Source: Pedobacter sp. BS3
Lineage (GTDB): Bacteria > Bacteroidota > Bacteroidia > Sphingobacteriales > Sphingobacteriaceae
Length of the DNA: 64,000 nucleotides
Assembly (NCBI RefSeq): GCF_008274585.1
Contig: NZ_VTRT01000010.1
Span: forward strand, 20,094-84,093
Direction of reading: 5' to 3'
How positions within the stretch are numbered: position 1 is the first letter of the stretch; every line of letters begins with the position of its first letter. Below the pieces are notes generated by a model. That model was not told where the DNA came from. It ran no database searches and saw only the letters and a list, made by a program, of their open reading frames with translations. Both the position numbers and the translations under genes were made by a program. Positions 32,431 to 41,140 of the stretch are shown piece after piece.

Positions 32431-34701
32431 ATGGCGTTTGATATAGATATGATAAAAAAGGTTTACAGCAACCTTGAAAGTCGTGTTGAAGCTGCTCGTA
32501 AAGTTGTAAATAAGCCGCTAACCTTAACGGAGAAGATTTTATACAGTCATCTATGGCATGGTGAGGCACATGAAGCTTACGGGCGTGGCGTATCTTATGT
32601 TGATTTTGCCCCCGACCGTGTGGCGATGCAGGACGCGACAGCGCAAATGGCCCTGTTACAGTTTATGCAGGCCGGTCGCCCGAAAGTGGCCGTTCCGTCT
32701 ACCGTGCATTGCGACCACCTGATTCAGGCTAAGGTAGGCGCTGCCGAGGATCTGGCGACAGCCAACTCGACCAACAAGGAGGTTTATGATTTCCTTTCGT
32801 CTGTATCAAATAAATATGGTATCGGTTTCTGGAAGCCCGGGGCGGGTATTATTCACCAGGTGGTATTGGAAAATTATGCTTTCCCTGGTGGAATGATGAT
32901 TGGAACCGACTCGCACACGCCTAATGCCGGTGGTTTAGGTATGATTGCTATTGGGGTGGGCGGTGCTGATGCCTGCGACGTGATGGCCGGTTTTGCCTGG
33001 GAGCTTAAATTCCCGAAACTGATTGGTATTAAGCTTACCGGTAAATTATCCGGATGGACTTCGGCCAAGGACGTTATACTGAAAGTTGCCGGTATCCTTA
33101 CCGTAAAAGGTGGTACCGGATGTATTGTGGAATATTTTGGCGATGGCGCCCGCTCGTTATCGGCTACCGGAAAAGGTACTATCTGTAATATGGGCGCTGA
33201 GATTGGTGCAACCACCTCTATTTTTGGTTACGACGAAAAATCTGAAGAATATTTACGCGGAACCGAACGCGGCGAAATTGCCGACCTGGCCAACGCCATC
33301 AAACAGCATTTAACCGGCGATGATGAGGTGTATGCTAATCCTGAGGCTTATTTTGACCAGGTGATAGAAATTAACCTTTCTGAGCTTGAACCGCACATTA
33401 ACGGTCCGTTTACGCCAGACCTGGCATGGCCGATTTCTAAATTTGCCGATGCTGTTAAAGAGCATAACTGGCCTGCAAAACTGGAAGTTGGTTTGATTGG
33501 CTCGTGTACTAATTCATCTTACGAAGATATTACCCGTGCTGCATCGCTGGCACAACAAGCTGTAGATAAGCACTTAGTAGCAAAATCAGAATACACTGTT
33601 ACTCCCGGTTCTGAGCTGGTACGCTACACCGTTGAGCGGGATGGTTATTTAGATACGTTTGAAAAAATTGGCGGAACAGTGTTGGCTAACGCCTGTGGCC
33701 CTTGTATTGGTCAATGGGCACGTCATGGCGCTGACATGCAGGAGAAAAATTCCATCATTACTTCGTTTAACCGGAACTTCGCTAAACGTAATGATGGTAA
33801 CCCCAATACACATGCTTTTGTAGCGTCGCCGGAGATTGTTACAGCACTGGCTATTGCCGGAAGCTTAACATTCAACCCTCTTACTGATACCCTGGTAAAT
33901 GAAGATGGTCAGGAGGTGAAGCTGGATGAGCCGCAAGGCTTGCAAATGCCGCTTAAAGGGTATGCGGTTGAAGATGCCGGATACCAGGCTCCTGCAGCAG
34001 ACGGTAGCCAGGTGCAGGTAATTGTAAGTCCGACTTCAAGCCGTTTACAACTGCTTGAGCCATTCCCTGCATGGGAAGGAGCCGACCTTACCGGCTTAAA
34101 ACTGTTAATTAAAGCTAAAGGTAAATGTACCACCGACCATATTTCTATGGCCGGTCCGTGGTTGAAATTCCGCGGACATCTGGACAACATTTCCAATAAC
34201 ATGCTGATTGGCGCTATTAACTATTTCAACGATACTGCCGACCATGTTAAAAACCAGCTAACCGGCGAATATGGCCCTGTACCGGCTACGCAGCGTGCTT
34301 ATAAGGCTGCCGGTATCGGAACCGTTGTTGTGGGCGATGAAAACTATGGCGAAGGTTCATCTCGTGAACATGCGGCCATGGAGCCTCGGCATCTGGGAGT
34401 ACGTGTAATATTAGTTAAATCATTTGCCCGTATTCACGAAACCAACCTGAAAAAACAAGGTATGCTGGCAATAACATTTTCTGATTCTAACGATTACAAT
34501 AAGGTTCAGGAAGATGATACTATTGACATTGTTGGATTAACTGATTTTGCCCCGGGCAAACAGCTAAAAGTGGTATTGCATCATGCCGATGGTTCGGAAG
34601 AATCATTCCTGGTAAACCATACCTATAATGAGCAGCAAATAGAGTGGTTTAAAGCTGGTGCGGCGCTTAATATTATCCGTATGAAGCAACAGCAAGCTTA
34701 A
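32431..34701 (+). CDS. acn: Aconitate hydratase
   Basis: 756 residues, the length of the mitochondrial-type aconitase. It interconverts citrate and isocitrate in the TCA cycle using a 4Fe-4S cluster. Cluster Cys are in [20 protein letters not shown] and [15 protein letters not shown]. The C-terminal swivel domain carries [13 protein letters not shown] and [18 protein letters not shown] with the active-site Ser and Arg. It is monocistronic, ending in a strong terminator. It marks the return to core-genome composition right of the cassette block. Confidence 0.96.
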   Translation: MAFDIDMIKKVYSNLESRVEAARKVVNKPLTLTEKILYSHLWHGEAHEAYGRGVSYVDFAPDRVAMQDATAQMALLQFMQAGRPKVAVPSTVHCDHLIQAKVGAAEDLATANSTNKEVYDFLSSVSNKYGIGFWKPGAGIIHQVVLENYAFPGGMMIGTDSHTPNAGGLGMIAIGVGGADACDVMAGFAWELKFPKLIGIKLTGKLSGWTSAKDVILKVAGILTVKGGTGCIVEYFGDGARSLSATGKGTICNMGAEIGATTSIFGYDEKSEEYLRGTERGEIADLANAIKQHLTGDDEVYANPEAYFDQVIEINLSELEPHINGPFTPDLAWPISKFADAVKEHNWPAKLEVGLIGSCTNSSYEDITRAASLAQQAVDKHLVAKSEYTVTPGSELVRYTVERDGYLDTFEKIGGTVLANACGPCIGQWARHGADMQEKNSIITSFNRNFAKRNDGNPNTHAFVASPEIVTALAIAGSLTFNPLTDTLVNEDGQEVKLDEPQGLQMPLKGYAVEDAGYQAPAADGSQVQVIVSPTSSRLQLLEPFPAWEGADLTGLKLLIKAKGKCTTDHISMAGPWLKFRGHLDNISNNMLIGAINYFNDTADHVKNQLTGEYGPVPATQRAYKAAGIGTVVVGDENYGEGSSREHAAMEPRHLGVRVILVKSFARIHETNLKKQGMLAITFSDSNDYNKVQEDDTIDIVGLTDFAPGKQLKVVLHHADGSEESFLVNHTYNEQQIEWFKAGAALNIIRMKQQQA

Positions 34702-34721
34702 TTTAGTTCTCCTTTTAAATA

Positions 34722-34770
34722 AAAGAACCCTGCTTTATCAAACAAAGGCGGGGTTCTTTGTATTTTATTA
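34722..34770 (+). terminator. Terminator of the aconitase gene
   Basis: AAAGAACCC pairs with GGGTTCTTT across a 20-base loop that also contains a short GC stem. The right arm is followed by G-TATTTTATT. Confidence 0.75.
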
Positions 34771-34794
34771 TACGCTGGATGGCTGATGGTTCAA

Positions 34795-34985
34795 GCTAAT
34801 GGACAGTGGACAATGGACAAGTGAGAGTTGATAATGGGCAGTTGACAATGGACAATATCTGTATGGTTCATGAGTTGAAAGAGAGCCAAAAGCAAAAGGC
34901 TAAAAGCCAAAAACTATAACAGAAGAAACAAAACAAGAAGCACTGCCAAACTCCCTCCCTTAGGGAGGGTCGGGGTGGGCCTTAA
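34795..34985 (-). repeat. Composite intergenic repeat, inverted full-length copy
   Basis: Reverse complement of the 12893-13095 element with very few changes: YTGTCMA heptads, CATGAGTTGAAAGAGAGCC, CTTTTGG heptads, linker, and the CCCTCCC-TTA-GGGAGGG hairpin. Cut into sevens from 34799 the sequence stays in phase for over 100 bases (for example CAGTGGA, CAATGGA, GAGTTGA, CAGTTGA). Confidence 0.85.
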
Positions 34986-34997
34986 TACTCAATACCA

Positions 34998-35471
34998 ATG
35001 AAAATAAGCCTGCTTGTTATCGGTAAGACAGAAGAACAATATTTACAAGACGGGATTGCAAAATATCAGAAACGTCTTAAACATTATATTAACTTTAAGC
35101 TGGTTGAAATAACGGAGTTAAAAAATACCAAAAGCCTGACCGAGGAGCAGCAGAAGGCAAAAGAGGCTGAACTTATTTTTAAACATATCAGCACAACCGA
35201 CCAGTTGGTTTTGTTAGATGAAAAAGGTGCGGAATATTCGTCGATGCAGTTTTCAGGTTACCTGAACAAAAAAATGCTGGCCAGTGTACAGCACCTGGTG
35301 TTTGTAGTTGGCGGGCCGTATGGTTTTAGCCAGGAAGTGTATAACCGTGCTGCGGATAAGCTGTCGCTTTCTAAAATGACATTTTCGCACCAGATGGTAC
35401 GGTTGTTTTTTATGGAGCAGGTGTACCGGGCATTTACCATACTCAAAGGAGAGCCTTATCATCATGAGTAA
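34998..35471 (+). CDS. rlmH: 23S rRNA (pseudouridine-1915-N3)-methyltransferase
   Basis: 157 residues, the usual length. A SPOUT-fold methyltransferase that modifies pseudouridine 1915 in helix 69 of 23S rRNA. Diagnostic pieces: MKISLLVIGKTEE, LVLLDEKGAEYSS, the knot motif FVVGGPYGFS, and the end LSKMTFSHQMVRLFFMEQVY followed by RAFTILKGEPYHHE. The start is immediately after a composite repeat, so its promoter must lie within or beyond that repeat. The 39-codon gene follows 56 bases downstream. Confidence 0.96.
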   Translation: MKISLLVIGKTEEQYLQDGIAKYQKRLKHYINFKLVEITELKNTKSLTEEQQKAKEAELIFKHISTTDQLVLLDEKGAEYSSMQFSGYLNKKMLASVQHLVFVVGGPYGFSQEVYNRAADKLSLSKMTFSHQMVRLFFMEQVYRAFTILKGEPYHHE

Positions 35472-35527
35472 AAAGGTTCTCGGCTTTTAAAGTAGTATGA
35501 GTGGGTATCTTATAAAGAAGTGTTACG

Positions 35528-35647
35528 ATGGATTTGAAACGCAATTATCGCTATAAAGGAATTAATCCGGATAAAGAACAGCGTAATTTCTGGATTTGGA
35601 TCATTATTGGAATAGCTATTGGCGCTATTTTATTGTATTTGTTATAA
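35528..35647 (+). CDS. Small single-span membrane protein (39 aa)
   Basis: ATG at 35528 and TAA at 35645-35647. The charged N-terminus MDLKRNYRYKGINPDKEQ is followed by a membrane helix FWIWIIIGIAIGAILLYLL reaching the C-terminus. An AAAGAAG purine run precedes the ATG by eight bases. Translation predicts a tail-anchored or single-span peptide. It follows rlmH on the same strand and may be co-transcribed. The stop codon overlaps the stem of the convergent hairpin. Function unknown. Confidence 0.6.
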   Translation: MDLKRNYRYKGINPDKEQRNFWIWIIIGIAIGAILLYLL

Positions 35648-35680
35648 CGTTTGTCAACTTTCAAAAAGTTGACAAACGTT
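35646..35680. terminator. Perfect 16-bp hairpin between convergent genes
   Basis: AACGTTTGTCAACTTT and AAAGTTGACAAACGTT pair fully around a 3-base loop. There is no long T-tract outside the stem, so termination would rely on the T-rich part inside it. The left arm starts within the TAA of the 39-aa gene. Confidence 0.65.
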
Positions 35681-35696
35681 CAATTACGTGAACTGC

Positions 35697-36221
35697 TTAT
35701 TTTGATTTTTGCGACAATCGGGTAGCGCTTTTACCCGCTTTTGGTGTCGGTTTAGCTTTGGGTTCCGTTTGCTCCGGTTTCTTTTCGGCCGGTTGTTTGC
35801 TTTCTGTAACGGCTGCTGTTTGTACCGGTTCCGGAGCCTCTTCGGTAAACAGAGGTAAATCCTTTATGATTGAGAACCAGTTGATCACTTTTTTAATATC
35901 CGAAGCATATACCCGTTCTTCATCATGATTGGGGGCAACTTCTCTGAAAAAGTTCCGTAGTGTAGCTCCGTCGGCTTTTTTGCTGTCGGGAATAGACGAT
36001 GCATCTTTCATCCTGGCAAAAATATCCGATAGCTTCAGGTCTTCGTCCTCGCCGAATATCGTGATGTCTTCAAGCGATGCCAGCTTAGCGGTAGACATGT
36101 TAACCACCAGCTTCAATTTTTGCGCATCAAGGCTTTCCAGGATAAAACCCGATTTGTTCTGTCCAAGTAATTTAAATAAGCCGGGTTTGCCCGATACGGC
36201 TACAAGTCCTCTTAAATTCAT
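35697..36221 (-). CDS. DUF5606 protein
   Basis: 174 residues. The N-terminal 110 residues are the Bacteroidota-specific DUF5606 domain: MNLRGLVAVSGKPGLFKLLG, then SGFILESLDAQKLKLV and SLEDITIFGEDEDLKLSDIF. The C-terminus is a low-complexity Pro/Lys/Glu/Ala tail. The gene is 31 bases downstream of the cyclophilin gene, so the two are probably one transcript. Function unknown. Cytoplasmic by sequence. Confidence 0.88.
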   Translation of the reverse strand: MNLRGLVAVSGKPGLFKLLGQNKSGFILESLDAQKLKLVVNMSTAKLASLEDITIFGEDEDLKLSDIFARMKDASSIPDSKKADGATLRNFFREVAPNHDEERVYASDIKKVINWFSIIKDLPLFTEEAPEPVQTAAVTESKQPAEKKPEQTEPKAKPTPKAGKSATRLSQKSK

Positions 36222-36252
36222 AGTATGTTATTAATTCCGGGTCTGGTGAACG

Positions 36253-36690
36253 TTATTCTTCAATAATATCGATGCCTAAAATTTTGTCGCCAACACGAAT
36301 GTCATCTACCACATCCACGTTTTCAATCACCTTACCGAAGCAGGTATGATGCCTGTCCAGGTGGGCTGTATTCGTGCGGTTATGGCAAATAAAAAACTGA
36401 GAGCTTCCGGTATCCCGGCCGGCATGAGCCATAGATAACACGCCGCGGTCATGATATTGGTTGTCGCCGTCAAGCTCGCATTTAATGCGTGTACCCGAGC
36501 CTCCGGCACCCGTACCGGTAGGGTCGCCACCCTGGATAACAAAATTAGGAATTACCCGGTGAAATGCCACACCATCGTAAAAGCCCTCTTTTGCCAGCTT
36601 TAAGAAATTAGCTACAGTGTTAGGTGCGTCTTTGTCGTAAAATTCTACGGTCATGTCACCTTTCTCGGTTTTTATAATTGCCTTACTCAT
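36253..36690 (-). CDS. Cyclophilin-type peptidyl-prolyl cis-trans isomerase
   Basis: 145 residues from the ATG at 36690 (MSKAIIKTEKGDMTVEFYDK). The upstream start at 36711 adds only seven residues and is less likely. Cyclophilin motifs: VAFHRVIPNFVIQGGDPTGT with the catalytic Arg, GVLSMAHAGRDTGSSQFFIC, and HLDRHHTCFGKV. It accelerates proline isomerisation during folding. No signal peptide, so cytoplasmic (PpiB-like). Confidence 0.93.
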   Translation of the reverse strand: MSKAIIKTEKGDMTVEFYDKDAPNTVANFLKLAKEGFYDGVAFHRVIPNFVIQGGDPTGTGAGGSGTRIKCELDGDNQYHDRGVLSMAHAGRDTGSSQFFICHNRTNTAHLDRHHTCFGKVIENVDVVDDIRVGDKILGIDIIEE

Positions 36691-36860
36691 AGTTTTTTTA
36701 ACAGGCAGCAAAGGTAATTATTTTTAGTATACCCGGAGTTAAGTGTGTAAAAATAGAAGCCTGCGAATTATTCCCTGATAGGACGGTTTATCCAATGCCT
36801 ATACCGTATATTTAATGGTTATTTTATATACCTTTAGCTGGTTTTTACGTTTTAACCTGC

Positions 36861-38120
36861 ATGAGCATACGTTTTTTTATAACCATTATCTGCCTTTGCT
36901 TTACCGTAGCGGTTCGGGCTGCATCTATACTCATCCCAATGGACGAAGACCAGAAGAATCATCTTAAAGCCTACGGTATTACATATTGGGTGCTGAAAAA
37001 CGGACAGGAGGCCGACTGGCTGCTGAATTATCGCGGAGGTAGCTTTTTGACCGCATACTCGCAGGCTGTAGAAAATGAATGTAAAATACGCGGTGTATCT
37101 TTCGAGGTAATTACCGATGCCCAGGTCAATACCATTCTTACACAAATATCCGACCCGCAGGTGAACATGGAAATGGTAAAATTAGAGAAGGCTCCTAAAA
37201 TTGCCGTGTATACACCCAAAAGCAAATTACCCTGGGATGATGCTGTTACGCTGGTATTAACGTATGCGGAAATCCCCTACGATAAAATTTACGATGAAGA
37301 GGTTTTAAAAGGCGATTTGCCGAAATATGACTGGCTGCACCTGCATCACGAAGACTTTACCGGTCAGTACGGCAGATTCTGGGCCGCTTTCAGGAATGCC
37401 CCCTGGTATATTGAAGACGTAAAATCACAGGAAGCGATGGCAAAAAAGTTAGGCTTTACCAAGGTTTCGCAAATGAAGCTGGCTGTGGCTAAACGCATAC
37501 GCGATTTCTGCGCCGGAGGCGGTTTCCTGTTTGCCATGTGCTCCGGAACGGACAGCTTTGATATTGCCCTGGCGGCCGATGGCGTGGATATTTGTGCAAG
37601 TGTATTTGACGGGGATGCCGCCGACCCCAACGCCCAGTCTAAGCTTGATTTTAGCAAGACGTTTGCCTTTAAGGATTTCAAGCTGGATATGAATCCCGGT
37701 GATTATGAGTTTGCTGATATCGATGTAACACAAACCCGCCATGTTGACCGCACCGAGGATTTTTTTACCTTATTTGATTTTTCGGCGAAATGGGATATCG
37801 TACCCACTATGCTAACCCAAAACCACGATAAGGTAATTAAAGGATTTATGGGACAAACTACCGCTTTCAGGAAAGACCTGATCAAGCCGGACGTATTGAT
37901 CATGGGTGAAACCAAGACAGCCAACGAAGCCCGTTATATTCACGGTGATTTCGGTAAAGGTCAGTGGACGTTTTATGGCGGTCATGACCCTGAGGATTAC
38001 CAGCATGTGGTTGGAGACCCGCCAACTGACCTGAACCTGCATCCCAACTCACCGGGATACCGGCTTATCTTGAATAATGTGTTATTCCCGGCGGCTAAAA
38101 AGAAGAAATTGAAAACGTGA
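36861..38120 (+). CDS. Secreted Bacteroidota-specific protein, GATase1-like, often labelled asparagine synthetase B
   Basis: 419 residues with a signal peptide (MSIRFFITIICLCFTVAVRA). Conserved-looking blocks: SILIPMDEDQKNHLKAYGIT, WLLNYRGGSF, KIAVYTPKSKLPWDDAV, WLHLHHEDFTGQYGRF, GGGFLFAMCSGTDSFDIAL and GQWTFYGGHDPEDYQH. As I recall, databases label relatives asparagine synthetase B. However, no ATP-pyrophosphatase SGGxDS motif or N-terminal catalytic Cys is present, and it is exported. The CSGTDS region and overall layout look like a class-I glutamine-amidotransferase-like fold. I would call it a conserved exported protein of unknown activity. Confidence 0.72.
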   Translation: MSIRFFITIICLCFTVAVRAASILIPMDEDQKNHLKAYGITYWVLKNGQEADWLLNYRGGSFLTAYSQAVENECKIRGVSFEVITDAQVNTILTQISDPQVNMEMVKLEKAPKIAVYTPKSKLPWDDAVTLVLTYAEIPYDKIYDEEVLKGDLPKYDWLHLHHEDFTGQYGRFWAAFRNAPWYIEDVKSQEAMAKKLGFTKVSQMKLAVAKRIRDFCAGGGFLFAMCSGTDSFDIALAADGVDICASVFDGDAADPNAQSKLDFSKTFAFKDFKLDMNPGDYEFADIDVTQTRHVDRTEDFFTLFDFSAKWDIVPTMLTQNHDKVIKGFMGQTTAFRKDLIKPDVLIMGETKTANEARYIHGDFGKGQWTFYGGHDPEDYQHVVGDPPTDLNLHPNSPGYRLILNNVLFPAAKKKKLKT

Positions 38121-38127
38121 GGTAGCT

Positions 38128-38305
38128 GATGGCGGATGGTTCATAGCTCATAGTCCGGAAGTCGGGAAGTCAGAAAAGTCCGGAAGCGGGAAAAGGTAGA
38201 AGGCAGAGGGTTTAAGGCGTAAGGCAAACAACGAATAACGAACAACAATATAACAATTTAGCAATTACATCATCTCAATACGCAATGCTCATTACGCAAT
38301 ACTAG
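38128..38305. repeat. Mixed heptad repeat
   Basis: Sequence in sevens: GTTCATA, GCTCATA, GTCCGGA, then AGTCGGG-like, later AGGTAGA and AGGCAGA, ACGAATA and ACGAACA, and at the end CAATACG-type units. Several motifs share the same 7-bp phase. Confidence 0.6.
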
Positions 38306-38313
38306 CCGGAGGC

Positions 38314-40323
38314 TTAATCATAAAAATTCCACTGTACGCCAAAAGTCAGTAAGGCGTCCTGCATAGGATAACGGTTTACGGTATAATAGCCTTTGGCCGG
38401 GAATCCCTGATTGACATAATTGTATTTCAGGAATAAATTAGCCCGGCGGAGATTGGCCTTTAACCACACATCCACTAACGGATAGGTCTCATATTTAACC
38501 GGCGTTCCGTTATAAAACTGCATGATATCCAACGCGTACGATGATACCGGATAGGCGGTGTTGTAGCGGACATCAAAACCGATACTGGTATACAATACCT
38601 TAAAAAAGCGGTTAGAGAAATACAGGCTATTATAAGAATATAACTCCGGAACCCGTAGAACATCATTATTGTCAGTTTTTTGATACACAATGTAATTGTC
38701 CAGGTTGAACTTGCCAAATGTGAATTTTTTACCAACGGAAACTTTAAGCAGGTTGATATCAGTGCCTGACTGTACCGGAATAACCTGCTTCGGCAAAGCT
38801 CCGGATGCATAGTACAGGTATTTGCTTAGCAGGAAGTATTCGGCTTTGGCTGAAAACCTGAATTTAGGGTTTTCGTAAAAGAAAGAGAAGTTGGTTGTCT
38901 TAGGCCGGTCGAAATTGTTGAGCCAGGAATAATATTGGTAGTTAACCCGCTCAAACATCAGCTCCGGCGAACGGTTAAGCAGGTAAGCGCCCAGTACAAT
39001 TCGCCCAACCGAGTTGCTGAGCAGGAAATTGGTATTAGCTTCATATAAAAAATCGCCCGCGTTACGTCCCTGTGCAACCTGCTGCAGGTTGGCCTGGATA
39101 TTTACACGGTCGCTGAAACGGTATCCGGCGTTAGCCTTTAGCGTAATGTTCTGGAACGATAGCTTTGTGCCCATCTGCTCGTACCGGTATAAATCGTGCT
39201 GAAAGCCTAAATCCAGCTTCATCTCGTTCTTGATAAATTTTACCGATTTACCACGCAGGTAGAAACTGTAGAAGAACTCATTCCGCAAATCGGTAACCAG
39301 GGTAGAGTCGTTGGTTAGCGGGTCTGAAACGGCGGGTATCAGTTGGGGGAGAGCCCCGTATGTATCAGCCTCGTTTTTATAAAACTGGTATTTATTGGAT
39401 GAATAAGAAATGCTGTGCGATATGCGCTGTGTAGGTAAAATGCTGGAATTACTGTCGGATGTAAGGCTGTCTATCCGGCCGATATAATAAAACTGCTTCA
39501 GGTAGAACGTTTTGCTTTTCCAGATTTGCCGGGGTGTGTTGCCCTGGCTTCCGCTAAGGCTCACGGTTTGCGCATCATGACCGAGGGTTTGGCTGGTTGT
39601 AAATAAGCTGTCATTCACTACCGAACCGTTTTCGGCTGCCTTTAACGTGTTAAACAGCACATTGGCCAGTGCATTATAGCGTTTTCCCGGCGATTGATAC
39701 CAGGTAAAAACCGCGATATTGGTATGGTCGGGATTTTGATTTTTATAAAAGCCATTGCCGCCTATACGGTTATAATTAGCTCCGAAATTCCAGTTAGGCT
39801 TGATGTTTTGTGTATGAATAACCTTAAATAGTTGCTGTGCTTGTCCGCCGTTAACGTAGTAAAGTTGGGTAAAGGGTGTTCGTGCCCGGTAGTATTTAAT
39901 GGAATCTTCGGTTAATAAATAAGCATCTAAGGCATGAAAGCCGGCATCGAAGCCAATGTTTTTACGGGGTGTAAACAATAAATCGCGATACGGCAGGCCC
40001 ATATTGCCCAGGTTTGCCGTTGGCGATTGAGGCTGAAACAGCGGATTGTAGTTTTCGTAATTATTGAGCGTGGTATCTAATGGCAATGTACGGGTACTGT
40101 CCTTTAATAAGCCGATAGTGGTGTACCGTATGTATTTAGCTGTAAAAATAACCGTATCCTGCTGCTGTTCTTCACGCTTACGTAACGAGTCAATTTCCGA
40201 GCCGCTATCCTTTGGCTGCTGTTGTGTATTGGGCGGCTCGGCAGGGCGTATTTGTGCTAAGGCTGCGCTGCAACTGCAACACCATAATATGAAAATTAAA
40301 ATCCGGGTTAACGTGTTCCGCAT
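38314..40323 (-). CDS. Putative outer-membrane porin (Bacteroidota Porin_10-like)
   Basis: 669 residues from the ATG at 40323 (MRNTLTRILIFILWCCSCSA, signal peptide ending near LAQ). The start at 40338 overlaps the previous gene and is less likely. A Pro/Gln-rich linker (PAEPPNTQQQPKDSGSEI) leads to a beta-barrel rich in alternating aromatic strands (FGANYNRIGGNGFYKNQNPD; YYVNGGQAQQLF). The protein ends in FGVQWNFYD, a C-terminal aromatic as expected for outer-membrane insertion by Bam. Solute unknown. It is the last gene of an lpxK-punA-porin operon, starting one base after the punA stop codon. Confidence 0.85.
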   Translation of the reverse strand: MRNTLTRILIFILWCCSCSAALAQIRPAEPPNTQQQPKDSGSEIDSLRKREEQQQDTVIFTAKYIRYTTIGLLKDSTRTLPLDTTLNNYENYNPLFQPQSPTANLGNMGLPYRDLLFTPRKNIGFDAGFHALDAYLLTEDSIKYYRARTPFTQLYYVNGGQAQQLFKVIHTQNIKPNWNFGANYNRIGGNGFYKNQNPDHTNIAVFTWYQSPGKRYNALANVLFNTLKAAENGSVVNDSLFTTSQTLGHDAQTVSLSGSQGNTPRQIWKSKTFYLKQFYYIGRIDSLTSDSNSSILPTQRISHSISYSSNKYQFYKNEADTYGALPQLIPAVSDPLTNDSTLVTDLRNEFFYSFYLRGKSVKFIKNEMKLDLGFQHDLYRYEQMGTKLSFQNITLKANAGYRFSDRVNIQANLQQVAQGRNAGDFLYEANTNFLLSNSVGRIVLGAYLLNRSPELMFERVNYQYYSWLNNFDRPKTTNFSFFYENPKFRFSAKAEYFLLSKYLYYASGALPKQVIPVQSGTDINLLKVSVGKKFTFGKFNLDNYIVYQKTDNNDVLRVPELYSYNSLYFSNRFFKVLYTSIGFDVRYNTAYPVSSYALDIMQFYNGTPVKYETYPLVDVWLKANLRRANLFLKYNYVNQGFPAKGYYTVNRYPMQDALLTFGVQWNFYD

Positions 40324-40324
40324 C

Positions 40325-41140
40325 TTATAACGTGGCAATAAGCTCTTTAAGAATCAGTGTCATTTTGGGTTCGGCTTTCATGGCCACTTCTATAATTTCC
40401 TCTACAGATACAGGCTTTAACGTTTCCGGGAATCCTTCATCTGTTAAAACGGATATGGCGAAGACTGGCAAACTCATGTGGTTCGCTACGATAACTTCGG
40501 GTACCGTGCTCATGCCCACCGCATCGCCGCCAATAATCCGTAAAAAACGGTATTCTGCACGTGTTTCCAGATTCGGGCCTAAAACTGATACATAAACTCC
40601 TTTATGACAGGTAATATTATGCCGGCTTGCGATTTCCAATCCTTTTGAAAGTAGTACCGGGTCATACGGCTGGCTCATATCCGGGAAACGGGGGCCTAAC
40701 TCGTCGTAATTTCTTCCCCGTAAGGGATTGTTACCCTGAAGGTTAATGTGGTCGTCAATGATCATTAAATCGCCCTTGCGATAGCCGGGATTAAGTGCGC
40801 CGCTGGCATTGGATACAAACAGTTGCCTGATGCCCAGCATTTTCATTACCCTGACGGGGAACGTGATCTGCTGCATGTTGTAGCCCTCATACAGGTGAAG
40901 GCGGCCCTGCATGGCGACAACGCGTTTACCGCTAAGCGTGCCGAAGATTAATTTCCCGGAATGGAATTCGAGCGTTGACACCGGGAAATCCGGGATATGG
41001 GCGTAGAGCAACTGGTGCTGTATCTCGATATCGTTGACCAACGCCCCCAGCCCTGTGCCTAAAATAATGCCTATTTCGGGATTAAAATCGCCTATACGTC
41101 GTTTTATATATTCAGTAGTTGTTTCTATACTTTCTAACAT
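40325..41140 (-). CDS. punA: Purine-nucleoside phosphorylase (trimeric type)
   Basis: 271 residues, the length of trimeric PNPs. It cleaves inosine or guanosine with phosphate in purine salvage. Motifs: GIILGTGLGALV (phosphate loop), RLHLYEGY (family signature), NASGALNP, IDDHINLQGNNPL with purine-site residues, and GPNLETRAEYR. Asn-243-type residue is in VLTDEGFPETLKP (inference). It overlaps lpxK by 29 bases and is followed immediately by the porin gene, indicating a tight operon. Confidence 0.94.
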   Translation of the reverse strand: MLESIETTTEYIKRRIGDFNPEIGIILGTGLGALVNDIEIQHQLLYAHIPDFPVSTLEFHSGKLIFGTLSGKRVVAMQGRLHLYEGYNMQQITFPVRVMKMLGIRQLFVSNASGALNPGYRKGDLMIIDDHINLQGNNPLRGRNYDELGPRFPDMSQPYDPVLLSKGLEIASRHNITCHKGVYVSVLGPNLETRAEYRFLRIIGGDAVGMSTVPEVIVANHMSLPVFAISVLTDEGFPETLKPVSVEEIIEVAMKAEPKMTLILKELIATL

